From the NCBI GenBank assembly GCA_902702965.1, contig CACRXP010000606.1, forward strand, positions 74,059 through 138,058: a stretch of DNA of 64,000 bases, written 5' to 3'. Below, piece by piece: positions 22,287 through 32,215 of the stretch. Position numbers and translations under genes: made by a program. The stretch comes from Spirometra erinaceieuropaei. Lineage: Eukaryota; Platyhelminthes; Cestoda; Diphyllobothriidea; Diphyllobothriidae. Position 1 is the stretch's first letter; every line of letters starts with the position of its first letter. Below the pieces are notes generated by a model. The model did not search any database. It saw nothing but the letters and a program-made list of their open reading frames with translations, and was not told the origin of the DNA.

Positions 22287-23753
22287 CTAAATTCCCGGTG
22301 GCCCTTTCTCAGTGTCATAGAAAAAGTTGTCTGGGAAGGATGAGGAAAATAAAAGTTTAATCGAGTCAGTATTCAGATAAAGGCGTAGCCTTCTCTTAAA
22401 GGTGTGTAGATTTTCTGAAGATCTTATATTTATTGGAAGGTTATTCCAGAGGAAAGTATACCTGGAAGCGAAAAAAAGGGAGCGCTTAGAGTTGGAGGAC
22501 GCTGGAAGAGGTATAATTAGAGACGAATGGCGAAGATTGTATGGGCGACTACTAGGGGTAAGTGCTGAAATCCGAGGAAAATTTGAACTATGATTAATGC
22601 GAAAGAGGAGACAGAAGCCCGCTTCTAGTCTTCGAACCCATAAAAATTTTAGGTTAGTTAGTTGGCACCTATCTGAGTAGGAGATATTGGGATGTTCCCT
22701 ATCTAAAAGTTTTTTTGAAAAACGTCTTTGGACATTTTCAATTTTTAAACGACTGGCTTCATTCATCAAACCAAAGAATGGGCAACAATACTCGAGAATG
22801 GGAAGTACAAACATACGATAGAGCCTTAATTTAATTTCAGGAAGATAGAAATTGTAAGAAATAAAGCCACAAATCTGNNNNNNNNNNNNNNNNNNNNNNN
22901 NNNNNNNNNNNNNNNNNNNNNNNNNNNNNNNNNNNNNNNNNNNNNNNNNNNNNNNNNNNNNNNNNNNNNNNNNNNNNNNNNNNNNNNNNNNNNNNNNNNN
23001 NNNNNNNNNNNNNNNNNNNNNNNNNNNNNNNNNNNNNNNNNNNNNNNNNNNNNNNNNNNNNNNNNNNNNNNNNNNNNNNNNNNNNNNNNNNNNNNNNNNN
23101 NNNNNNNNNNNNNNNNNNNNNNNNNNNNNNNNNNNNNNNNNNNNNNNNNNNNNAGAGGAAAAAGACATTTGGGTAGAATTCGGGGGTGGCTTTACGTTTG
23201 GTAATATGGGAGAAATTTTTCGTTGCAGTGGAGTCTGGTCTCGACTAATAAAAAGTTTATTTGCCCTGAGATATTGAGTTGATCGCTCCAAATGGGAGAA
23301 AATAAAATCCACTTCAATCGATGAAAAGAGTCTGACAAGAATGGGTGGATTCTTGCTCCTAGATGAAAGCCTTTTGGCTTCCGCGACCCTAAAGTTGAAG
23401 CCGCATGAAAAAAGGAATTGAAAGGCGACATCAATTGGCTGTCTACTCTTGGGAACGTTTTTTAATATAAAGTTGAAACTTCGTTTGTGCCTGTCTTCAG
23501 TCTCAGTCGCAACCAGGTTAATGAGAGGCATGAGCTTCTCACACTGCTGAGACGTAAGCGTTGGCAAATTTCCGTCAAGAAGGGCACCAAGGACAGAAAA
23601 AATTGATCCGCAACGAGACATAAAGTTGTTAAAATCATCAAGCGCCCCTAGATCAATTTTTTTCATATGAACAATGGGTTTCAGATGAAGTTTAGTTTCC
23701 TTCAGATTTCGACGAAGGGTTGCTTGAGGTTTCATGCCGAAAACGCAATACAA
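22287..23753 (-). pseudogene. Jockey/CR1-like LINE: ORF1-like part and RT tail around an assembly gap
   Basis: From 23753 to 23154 the frame encodes an ORF1-like nucleic-acid-binding region (SFNFILKNVPKSRQP, then PPILVRLFSSIEVDFIF, ending with a TPLQRKISPILP motif typical of LINE ORF1 proteins). After the N run, 22877-22287 encodes an RT thumb and C-terminal tail (MFVLPILEYCCPFFGLMNEA, FSKKLLDREHP, FLWNNLPINIRSSENL). The endonuclease and RT palm that must lie between are absent. The gap is 276 positions, a multiple of three, so the frame looks continuous only by chance. Confidence 0.75.
22878..23153. other. Assembly gap (276 N) inside a LINE
   Basis: All N. The flanking protein parts belong to opposite ends of a LINE, so the missing sequence is probably several kilobases unless the element is internally deleted. 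Confidence 0.99.
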
Positions 23754-23759
23754 GACTTA

Positions 23760-25000
23760 AGTCCAATTATTTATATGGATGATAACTGCCGAAACTTCGA
23801 GGATATATGGATGAGGCTATGTATGATGAAACGATTTATGAAAGCTGCAAATATTGGTGGACCAGACAGCACAATTTATACTAAGCAAGTTTTACTCAAT
23901 ACCAGAATGCAAACTAGAAAAAAACGGGCAAATGACAATTTCGTAGGTGGTAAAACAGAACTATGAATAAATCTGAATTGGATAATGAGGCTATGTAGGA
24001 TAAAATAGATAACAGTATAATTCTCAATAAACTGACGATGAAAGCCGTCAGTGGAGACGGTTTATCGTTTAAAATATAATGTTAATCTATATTTTTATGA
24101 GGAAAACCTTTTGTTTATGCAGGTAAGACTTGATAGGATTGAGGCTATGTTGGGTGAAAAACTGCCACAATAGATTTCTGCTTTATGACAAATCACAGAA
24201 ACACAACAGGAAGCGAAGAAGACTTATGACAAAAAATAGAAAATTTCGTCAGGTCTACACTGGAAAACTGTGCAAGGGATTAAGAAATTGAATCCAAAAA
24301 TATAACTTTCACTTATCTTTTCAAAATCGTGCTGCGCGCGCTGACCTTGATCTTCCAACCAACGTCACCAGTCTTATCTGATTCTAACCAGTTCTGTCAT
24401 AATTATCAACCATTCATGATCGTTATTTATTTCGATTGTAGCAAAGTGTTTTGATTAAGAACTATCCCGACAACTCTTAGTATAACTGGATACTTTAAGG
24501 ACATTCATTTCTCTAACTTACTTAATTAATTTGTGATGCCATGGATATCAGATAAATTCAGACCGCACACATGGATTTCGTTCCATCTGATAAGAAAAGT
24601 CGGGGAGTGGGGAGAGGCGACTTATTCTTCACTCTGGGCAAGTTGCCACGAATTGGCAGTTTGGTAGGGGCAAGAATAAGACGTTCGCTCTGGAGTGCGT
24701 GAGTATCGAAACGTGTACTTTGTTCACGAAACTTTAACGTGTGTCCCTCAGTATGTGCAAGTGATTGGCTGGGTGTTGGTCATGTGAATAATTGTTAAAT
24801 GAGCATAGTTTCGGACGCGTATTCGCCAGTGACGGAGGGCTAAGGGTGATATGCCACACGGACCAATGCGTCGCTCCTTCCCACCCCAAATCGCCATCCT
24901 CAACACCTTGACTCCGTCATATATGCGTTGTGGGAACAAGGAGCCTGACCAACCCCCCCCCTTGAGACACTTAAATACTACCCATAGTATAACGTCCTAC
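23760..25000. other. No gene recognised
   Basis: AT-rich, with short poly-A/T runs. No frame over 70 codons with recognisable content. A C9 run sits near 24953-24961. Confidence 0.5.
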
Positions 25001-25004
25001 GGAC

Positions 25005-25325
25005 TGTATAGAGTTTTTTGAGCGAAGTGACACTTTCCTCGTGGACCTGAAATGGCGATGGTGTGACTGTACGTCTGTAAAAATTGCCGCTGCCCTTCCC
25101 TAGCTTTAACTCCGACCCCCTTCCCACAATTCTCCGTAACATTCTCTCTCTCTCTTTATCTCTAAGTCGCCACCTCAGCTGGCCCTCCCTCCCCCCACAG
25201 TTGCCCACAGCGCTGCGTTCCCCACCGATTGTTTATCAGGCGTGTCAATGTCGCCTCACTATCCACACAAGTCATTCTCTTGTTGTAACCGATTCCGTTT
25301 GTACAATCAGCAATTTTTACATGTA
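25005..25325 (+). repeat. Family D interspersed repeat, copy 2
   Basis: Aligns with 18297-18600: GTATAGRGTT, GAGCGAAGTGACACTTT, TGGCGATGGTGTGACTG, CTCCGACCCCCTTC, CCCACAGCGCTGCGTTCCCC and TCCGTTTGTACAATC occur in order. It shows the undisturbed structure of the repeat that the CR1-like element interrupted at 15.9-18.1 kb. Confidence 0.7.
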
Positions 25326-25351
25326 TTAATACTGACCACACTGCGAAATCT

Positions 25352-25440
25352 CGACGCCTCGATGGGATTCGAACCCACGACAGCAACGGCAAGGTTTTGG
25401 CACAGACAACGCTCTAAACACCTGAGCTACAAGGCCTCAC
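25352..25440 (-). repeat. Family C tRNA-like segment, - strand
   Basis: On the - strand GTAGCTCAGGTGTTTAGAGC is a good box A/D arm and GTGGGTTCGAATCCCATCG a good box B/T arm. GCCTTG can pair with CGAGGC as a six-base acceptor stem. The part between the arms is too long for a normal anticodon arm, so this is a tRNA pseudogene or the head of a tRNA-derived SINE. Confidence 0.6.
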
Positions 25441-25659
25441 CGGAAGACGTGAGTCTGATCATATATGAGCCAAGCTACCTGCCCAACCCATTGCAACGTC
25501 TAGAGTCCACTTAAATCTGCTACAGTATGCTGACTGTCCAAGCATAATTTCCTAAGTAATCCACCTACAATCCACCAGATGACTACCAGGCTCGCGGACT
25601 TCATAGATGTGGGTTGGACGGGTAACTTGATCCAAATATGATTAAATTCAGGTCTCCCG

Positions 25660-25755
25660 GTAGGACCTCATAGCTCAGGTGGCTAGAGCATTGGCTGTAC
25701 TAAAGTCATCCCCTTGTTGTCGTGGATTCCAGTCCCACCGAGGCGCTGACTTTTT
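25660..25755 (+). repeat. Family C tRNA-like segment, + strand
   Basis: ATAGCTCAGGTGGCTAGAGC (box A) and CGTGGATTCCAGTCCCACCG (box B-like) match the - strand copy at 25352-25440, as does the intervening CCTTG(T/C)TGTTGTCG. The shared irregular middle shows both are one repeat family rather than tRNA genes. The 3' flank CGCTGACTTTTTGGCATTTG may be its tail. Confidence 0.6.
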
Positions 25756-25799
25756 GGCATTTGGGTCAGTATGCATTATTCAGAATCTACCAAAACTTC

Positions 25800-25925
25800 T
25801 ATGGATTACATGCAGCACATTTTAAATTCCTGCAATTTTATTTTATTTTTGAGTATGAATCTGCGAAAGCACTGTACATAAATAGGGTCATCAAGGGCTC
25901 TGCCTGTAACCCTTCAATATATACA
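25800..25925 (+). repeat. LINE 3' UTR fragment
   Basis: Reverse complement of 26985-27095 (landmark GTACATAAATAGGGTCATCA here; TGATGACCCTATTTATGTAC there and at 30930-30960). It abuts the family A foldback at 25931. Confidence 0.75.
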
Positions 25926-25930
25926 TATAC

Positions 25931-26160
25931 ATATAGGCAGAATGATATTACCGACAAAGACAAGGGAGACTGGAATGGCCATTTCTGGCTTATTAGCGTC
26001 GTCAGCCAGCCATTCCAGTCTCCCTTGTTTTTGTCGGTAATATCATTCTGCCTATATGTCATGCGCCGCTGTGCGGCTGCTGGTTGGGCTCGAGAGAGAG
26101 TCCATAAGGCACAACGGAACGAGTGAGTTCCGTATGAACGATCGGTGAGCGCCCCCCTAA
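25931..26160. repeat. Family A SINE, foldback dimer with 49-bp hairpin
   Basis: 25931-25979 and 26009-26057 are reverse complements over 49 bases with one mismatch, around a 29-base loop. The right half continues into the normal family A 3' part (ATGCGCCGCTGTGCGGCTGC, then GGTTGGGCTCGAGAGAGAG, AACGGAACGAGTGAGTTCCG and CGGTGAGCGCCCC). The tRNA-like head is missing. Confidence 0.9.
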
Positions 26161-26169
26161 CACTACATA

Positions 26170-26984
26170 TACATACTAGTTTCCATCTCCCCCCTCATTA
26201 TACTCTTATGCCTACCTAACGTTCCTTCTTCCTTTTCCAGTGTATGAGTATTGTGACACGTTAACGACTGCATTCAAATCGGTTCTCGCCAGGATTTATT
26301 TCCGAAGATTCGCTGACTCTGTGTGCACTCCTGACGTCGTCGGCCGCTACAGTAAATCTAAAGTGCATTATCTATGTAATTATATTGGCCTGGCGATGAA
26401 TAGTGGAAAGCACATGCTTGCCAACTGACTTCTCAATAGTAGCATGGGGATTTTTTCAAAGTTGAACTCGCATCTTTCAAACCAGGAAAAGATCTTAGTG
26501 AGGTCCTCATTTATCGAGGGGGTTCTGTAATAAGCAGTGCCGTATACAGCCGTGTTTAAGGTCTTGTTCTGTCTTGCTATAAATTAATGACCTTTCCTTG
26601 GCAGTTTAGCACACCCAGTCTTCTATTTATGCTATTGATCTCAAATGCACATGCTCTTTCTCTCAATCAACGGGCCAGCGTTGGTTAAAGATAACCTACT
26701 TTGACCTATTTGACATGACCATGTGGAGCTCAACGGGGTAATTAAATGCTTACCCTCTAAATGATACGAGTTAGTCGCTTATGCTATGCTAACCAACTAT
26801 TTATAAAGGGACAGCTATGAGTAAATGTTCGTCTTTAAAGTACTTGCGTTTACGCTAAATCAATGATCTAGACTTCTCGCCGAACGTTTATAGACTTACC
26901 ACCAAAGCAACCCAGATTTCCGCCTTTATTGTGCACAAATGTTGCTCTCCTGAAATTAACTGAACGCTAACTTATATGTTGTGT
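26170..26984. other. No gene recognised
   Basis: A short block at 26226-26260 (GTATGAGTATTGTGACACGT) also occurs near 18668-18700. The rest looks single copy and AT-rich. Confidence 0.45.
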
Positions 26985-27389
26985 ATGTATATTGAAGGGT
27001 TACAGGCAGAGCCCTTGATGACCCTATTTATGTACAGTGCTTTCGCAGATTCATACTCAAAAATAAAATTAAATTGCAGGCATTTAAAATGTGATTGGGT
27101 CACAGTTCAATCATAATCATAAGGTAGTGCATGGGGTCTCTGTAAATTAGTGCGGAAGATTGTATATGACAGATTTTACAAAACTGGCTGTGCATAGTCA
27201 TGCTGTACAAGCCGATTTCTGTCGAAAACTAGACGAGCAAGTTTTCTTTTAAACACACAAACTGTGTCAGCCGTCACCATCTCGCTTGGAAGCGAGTTCC
27301 ACGGTCTGACAACCCGCTGGCTGAATGAAAATTTTCGTCGGTCTAAACGCGTGCGCTCATTCCCGACTTTGTATGCATGGCCGCGTAGT
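26985..27389 (-). pseudogene. CR1-like LINE 3' end (RT C-terminus and 3' UTR)
   Basis: The - strand encodes RTRLDRRKFSFSQRVVRPWN and SLPSEMVTADTVCVFKRKLA, the C-terminal tail of CR1-like RTs, then a stop at 27176. The 3' UTR from 27170 to 26985 matches 30915-31120. The 5' side ends at a perfect hairpin (27358-27436), so an inversion cut the coding region there. Confidence 0.8.
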
Positions 27390-27436
27390 CGCCCGTACAA
27401 ACCAACTACGCGGCCATGCATACAAAGTCGGGAATG
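27358..27436. repeat. Perfect 32-bp inverted repeat (hairpin, 15-base loop)
   Basis: 27358-27389 and 27405-27436 are exact reverse complements; the loop is 27390-27404. The left arm is LINE coding sequence (GRLRGHAYKVGNE on the - strand). The right arm is a reversed copy of it, so the structure arose by a snap-back copy during or after insertion. Confidence 0.95.
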
Positions 27437-27689
27437 TTGGTCCATTCAATTCTTGCATATTGTTGGTCGTTTAATAGTTTAGTAAACGAGTTTAGTCTCC
27501 GTTAGCTCAAAAATAATTAGACTTATTTTACTAAAAACCGCCAATGTCCGACGCATCTGAAAGCTTAATACTCGGACAGATGCCAGCTACACAACCTAAA
27601 AACTCCATGGGTTCAAATACTGAAGACTTGTTTCCGCCTCTCTTGCTGTATTTATGATAGGATACATATTGCCAATAAAAGCGAAGAGC

Positions 27690-28562
27690 CGAGTCCCAGG
27701 AAGTAGAATTGAAGAAGGAGACACGATCGCTGGGACAAGAGCTTTATTAGCCTGACGTTTCGGATTCCTGCTAAAATCCATCATCAGAGAAAAAAAAGCA
27801 GAAACGGGTGATTCACGTACAAGGGGCCGCAGTATTTATAGGATGCAGTCGCCATGCTACGACATTCCTGTGAACATTCACGGTTCCCCCTTCATCCGGG
27901 ACCTTTGCACATGGTGTGCTGATTATTTGATGGCTGACATTCGCGTCGTTAATTGCTGCAAGTTCATCACGTGCGTTGGATGTTTGTGTGATGATTTCTC
28001 GACTATCTGACGCACCGATACTGGTGTTGGGACAAGTGTCCACTTGTGCACTCCCCGCGTAGCTAATTACTCCGCCTAGGTGAAGTTTCAGCACAGAGTA
28101 TGAAAGGGGAAGTTCATCGCACTTGTAAATTGACTTGGGGCCAGTAAACCATGATTCAAGTATCTCCCGGCTCACGCGGTTGTCACCTCTTGCAAGAAGT
28201 TCGGCCTCATCGAAATTGAATGTGTGACCGGATCTCGCCGAATTAGCCGCAACTTGGGAGCTGACGTCACTTCTCCGCACCACTACAGCGTGTTCGGTCA
28301 TTCTCCTTCGGAGCTGTCCTCCGGTTTCTCCAAAATAGTTGCTTTGTCCGCAACTGCACCAGATCCGATAAACGACTCCAGACGTTTCTAGCCGTGACAG
28401 CGGGTCTTTCGGTTTTATTACCAGACGCCTGATGGTTGCCTCCGGTCCGTGTGCAACTCCAACCCCAAATTGTGCGAGAAGGCGGCCAACAGCTTCCGAA
28501 ACGTTCTTGACATACAAAGCGCCGGGAGCTACTTGAATCATGGTTTGATGGCTCCCAGTCAA
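27690..28562 (-). mobile_element. Penelope-like element, GIY-YIG endonuclease and 3' end
   Basis: A 249-codon - frame (28562-27816) contains a GIY-YIG endonuclease at residues 61-145. GIY is represented by VVYRI (63-67), YIG by YFG (76-78) and the helix by GGQLRRRMTEH. There is a CSC pair (69-71), a later His in SGHTF, and the acidic EILESWF segment. These are the marks of the C-terminal endonuclease of Penelope-like elements, which pair it with an RT related to telomerase. The RT is missing because the copy stops where an inverted second copy begins. The 3' non-coding part holds a hammerhead motif (27750-27791). Confidence 0.82.
27750..27791 (-). ncRNA. Hammerhead ribozyme motif in Penelope-like element
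   Basis: The - strand has the invariant core in order: CTGATGA, a five-base-pair stem II (GGATT/AATCC), GAAAC, then GTC with almost no helix III, and AGGC. Helix I can form from TCT before the core and AGG after GTC (three pairs, one G-T). Minimal hammerheads with very short helix III are known in Penelope-like elements. All conserved core bases are present, so self-cleavage after GTC is plausible. Confidence 0.7.
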
Positions 28563-28990
28563 TTAACAAGTGCAATGAACTTCCCATTCCTTACTCGGTG
28601 CTGAGACTTCGCCTAGGCGGGATAATTTGTCACGCGGGGAGCGCACAGGTGAACACTTTTCCCAAACGCTAGGGTCTGCGTGTCAGATGGTCGAGCAGTG
28701 ATCACACCAACATCCAACGCACTTGATGAACATGCAGCAATTAAAGACGCGAATGTCGGCCATCAAATAATCAGCACACCATGTTCAACGGTCCCGGATG
28801 AAGGGGGGAGCCGTGAATGATCATAGGTATGCGGTAGCATGGCGACTGCATCCTATAAATACTGCAGCCGCTTGTGCGTGAATCACTCGTATCTGCTGTT
28901 GTCTCTGGTGATGGATTCGAGCAGGAATCCGAAACGTCAGGCTATTAAATGTCTAGTCCCAGCGACCGTGTCTCCTTCTTCAAGACTACT
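28563..28990 (+). mobile_element. Penelope-like element 3' part, inverted second copy
   Basis: The + strand matches the - strand copy from its CNELPIPYSVL segment onward (LRLGGIICHAGSAQVNT, DANVGHQIISTPCSTVPDEG), then the 3' non-coding region to about 28990. By eye the copies are roughly 80% identical, so they are two elements rather than one recent duplication. They meet at 28562/28563 in opposite orientation. This copy lacks the GIY-YIG core. Confidence 0.75.
28901..28942 (+). ncRNA. Hammerhead motif, second copy with core mutation
   Basis: Same architecture as 27750-27791 on the opposite strand: GTCT, CTGGTGA, stem II GGATT/AATCC, GAAAC, GTC, AGGC. Helix I now pairs over four bases. The core reads CTGGTGA instead of CTGATGA, which changes a conserved core base and should abolish or weaken cleavage. 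Confidence 0.6.
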
Positions 28991-28999
28991 TATTGTAAG

Positions 29000-29380
29000 G
29001 AAGATGAGCACACGTTCTCTGGGACAACACGTTTATTACTCCGCGCTTTCGGTCTCGTTCAGGAGGTCATCGTCAGAGACTGTGAGGATGCGGCGTCAAA
29101 TGAGCAGTTTTTGTAGCCGAAAGATGAACGGGCGATGGGAGAGAGGGGGATGGCGTTCGCGATAATCTGATTCCACGCCGTCGCACGGCGACGTGATTGC
29201 GTGCACCCTTGGCTGGGAATTGGGTCTAGCCTCTTGGCCGCGGGAACGGAGTGCGTGATAGCAGGGGAGTATGTCAACGTTTCTGTAGACCGAGTTGGTG
29301 TCAGACACTCAGGCTTCCAGCAGTTCTTACCCTGTCTTATTGCTGGCTCGGACTTCAAGTCATACTCCAGTTAGTCGTCC
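29000..29380 (-). mobile_element. Another Penelope-like element 3' end (diverged)
   Basis: The - strand frame 29358-29059 has no core domain. The 3' part (about 29079-28990) parallels the other two copies: CTCTGACGATGACC, GAAAG, then AATAAACG and TTGTCCCAGAGAACGTG, against AATAAAGC and TTGTCCCAGCGATCGTG in the 27.7-kb copy. The corresponding hammerhead position is degenerate (CTGACGA, GAAAG, no GTC). Probably a different Penelope subfamily on the - strand. Confidence 0.5.
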
Positions 29381-29462
29381 GGTTGCTCGAAGAAATGCAA
29401 TGAAGTGAATATGGATCATTTGCATGTGGGAATGTACTGCTGCCGCGCTTGCCTTTATAATT

Positions 29463-29935
29463 TCAGTACAGTTCGGTATATTTAAGGGTAGTAGGCAAAA
29501 CTTTTGAAGACCTTCTTAAAACTGTTAATACAGTATTCAAGTAAAATAAATATGTTGCTATAATGTCGCCAGTAACAACTGGATTTACAGAATATTATTG
29601 AAATATTGCAGGACTGAAACCCAGGGACCCTCAGGGTTTTAAGATAACGTGGAATATGAAATAATAGCCATTTGCGTCAGCGGTGTGTGCAGGGCGTCGG
29701 TTTGATACATCAGAACTGTCCTGTCCGTTTGAGCGGTATTTGCCAAGCAAATATACATCCAGTTTATGTTTAAATGTCTCTATTGAGTCTGCTATCATTT
29801 CTCCTTTACAAAGTCCGTTTCCGGTACTGAGAACTCACTGTGAAAACGAGTATCTACGAAAACCCGGGCTCTCGAAGTTTTAGAGAGTTCCCGCGCAGAT
29901 TATTGTTTGTGGTGAGAAAATAGAAATCACTGAAG
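29463..29935 (-). pseudogene. CR1-like LINE 3' fragment, same family as 3715-4225
   Basis: Aligns by eye with 3715-4225: TTTAAGGGTARTAGGCAA, a GTTTGRYACCACAGA-like step, CTGTCC(G/A)..TAAGCGGTATTT, GCAAATATACATC(T/C)AGT, and GTTTTAGAGAGTTCCCRCGCAG. It encodes only a damaged RT C-terminal tail on the - strand. Confidence 0.7.
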
Positions 29936-30044
29936 TACAGGGCCCAGCACACTGTCCGGTTGGTCTGCATGAAATATACTCAGATCCCTCTGCATGCTTC
30001 TTTGTTAATGTGTGTGGAAGTTCGACCTACGTGACCGATGGTAC

Positions 30045-30290
30045 CCACCGAGTGGTCCACAAAAGAGCGAGAGCGGTCACTGTGACTTCTGTGGGATATC
30101 TTTATAGTGATGATAGAATTACGACTCGTCCACCGCACTCCCTCGTCCTCCCCCACATTGGTGCGTTGTCCAGACAGCTTAAAATACCGGAGGCCGGAGG
30201 GGGCGTAGCTGACTGGCATAGCCAAACTCGCAAATAGGCGTACCACTACACCCCTAGTCCACAACAAACACTTGACCAGGATTTCAATCA
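30045..30290 (-). repeat. Family B interspersed repeat, - strand copy
   Basis: Read on the - strand it follows the family order: CTTGACCAGGATTTC, a CTAGTCCACAAC-complement core, GGAGGCCGGAGGG-complement, GAGGGAGTGCGGTGGACGAG and a TATAAAG step. Much diverged. Confidence 0.6.
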
Positions 30291-30299
30291 ACAAAAAAA

Positions 30300-30914
30300 G
30301 TGACGACTGGCATGGTCGAAGCCGCCCCTAGGCGCACCACCATACTCGGCTAGGATCCTTCCAGGTGGAAGTGCCACAAAGGCCACATTAAGAAAAAATC
30401 CTTCTAGCCTAACTCTCAGACCACCAGTCGGACATCCCACATAAGCAAGCACTGAACTGGTTGAGGGGTCCATGTTATCCCATCAGTTGGCAACCTTATA
30501 GGCTACGGGACATGGCGCGTCGTGACAGTCCCATGCTTGAGTCGCACATGCAGCAGATGAACCACATAGCGAAGGAACCGGGAAACACACTTCCCAGTTT
30601 GGTGAGGGTTGCCGGTGTTGTAGGATTTTTGCGTTGCATTTCTGAGGAATATGATTATGGGGAGAGGGGATGAGTAACATGTGTAATGCTATGCACACTG
30701 AACACTTTGTTTCCACACAATCTACGACGGCAAATTTCTTGTACGTGTCAAACACTGGGGACGGTAACCTACATTGTTGTTATACAAAAGAGGGTCAATA
30801 AGCAGTCGGAGAGCATAAAAGATAAAAGCGTAGCTATTGAAGCCCTAAGTAGGTAGCACTCCAAGTAAAACGAGAACAGCGACATGCAGCAGGAACCTCC
30901 TGTATTCTCTACCC
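30300..30914. other. No gene recognised
   Basis: Only short frames on both strands, with no motif or repeat match noticed. Confidence 0.45.
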
Positions 30915-32215
30915 TTCTATTTGGAGGGTTAGGTGCGGAGTCCTTGATGACCCTATTTATGTACAGTGCTCTCGCTGTTTCGCACCCAGAATACAGTTGT
31001 CGGCATTTACGATGTGATCGGGTCACAGTACGATCGTAATGATAAGGAAGCGCATCTGTCCACTATAAGTCAGTACAGAAAGATTGTGTATGACGGTGTT
31101 TTACAGGGCTGGCTGTGAGTAATCATGTTATAAAAGCCGGTTTCTGTCGAAAATCAAGCGAAGCAAGTTGTCTTTTAAACATGTAAATTGTGTCGACCGT
31201 CACGATCTCGCTTGCTAGCGAGTTACATTGCCGGACAGCCCGCTGGCTGAATGAAAACTTCCTACGGTCTAGCCGCGTGCGCACTGACATATCGATGACT
31301 GTATGCCTTCCACCATTATTGCTGTAAAAACTGACCCCATTGGTTTTTCGTATATGAATAGGGAGTTCAAGTATGAAATCCTTATTCCCTGGATAAAGTG
31401 ACATAAAGCGGCTTAGATGCGGTTGCCCCCCCCCCCCCACCACGTTGTATAAACGGTCGCATAGATCGTAAGTGTAGTCTGGGATAAAGAGCGATCGGAG
31501 ACCGCTACGGAAGACTTTGCCCACGCCTCTGTTCCGATACCAACGTCTTAACAGAGAAATCCTATTAATTGTATGTATGTATGTATATATGTATTGACGC
31601 AGTACTTATATTCTATGAAATGTCTCCGACCAGCTTTCAAGTGTAAGCCTACACATTAGGATATATTGAACATTGGAAGTCAGTGGATCGGACAGCCAGC
31701 CTTCATGCACTTTCTGCTCGTCATAAACACAAATGATTATTTCCCAGATTTTTGTATTATTTGTGAACGTGGCGATATCATAGTCAAAGTCATCAGTGCA
31801 GACGTTTATATGACTGAGGAAGACAAGTTGACCTGATACTGATCCACGTGGTACACTATTTTCTGCTGGGACCCCTTCTTATGCTGTGGCACCACCAGTT
31901 ACTCTTTGCAACCTCAAGCATTGGAAACTTTTGATCCGCTAAACAATAGTACGTTGGATTCCATACCGTCAAATCTTTTCTAGGGGTCACTGATTAGACA
32001 AGCTACCCAAAGCCTTTTTGAAACCAAAGAAAATGGCATCAACTGGACAGCATTGTTTTATAGCATATGACCACTGTTCTGCGAGTAGATACCACCCGTA
32101 AGAAATAAATGTCCTCACAGGAACCGTGCTGGGCAACAAATACTAGGTTCGTCTGATCCAGATACGTCATCAAGTACTTTACAATATCTGATAAAATGGC
32201 TCGTTGTATGGTGAG
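30915..32215 (-). pseudogene. CR1-like LINE relic (motif A region to 3' UTR)
   Basis: On the - strand, 32210-31660 gives shifted fragments recognisable as RT palm: VDAIFFGFKKALGSLSNQ (motif A with Asp to Gly), VPAENSVPRGSVSGQLVFLS, and motif C as FTNNTKIWE instead of FADDTKIW. 31290-31123 encodes the tail RTRLDRRKFSFSQRAVRQCN. 31120-30915 is the 3' UTR shared with 26985-27170. A foreign LINE 3'-UTR-like piece (about 31340-31420) and a C13 run interrupt it. Many stops and shifts; long dead. Confidence 0.75.

Noticed and set aside
22402..22593. + strand frame MCRFSEDLIFIGRLF...
   Set aside because: It is the antisense shadow of the LINE RT tail encoded on the - strand.
25838..26126. Open frames on both strands at 25.7-26.1 kb
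   Set aside because: They arise from the 49-bp hairpin of the family A dimer, which reads alike on both strands.
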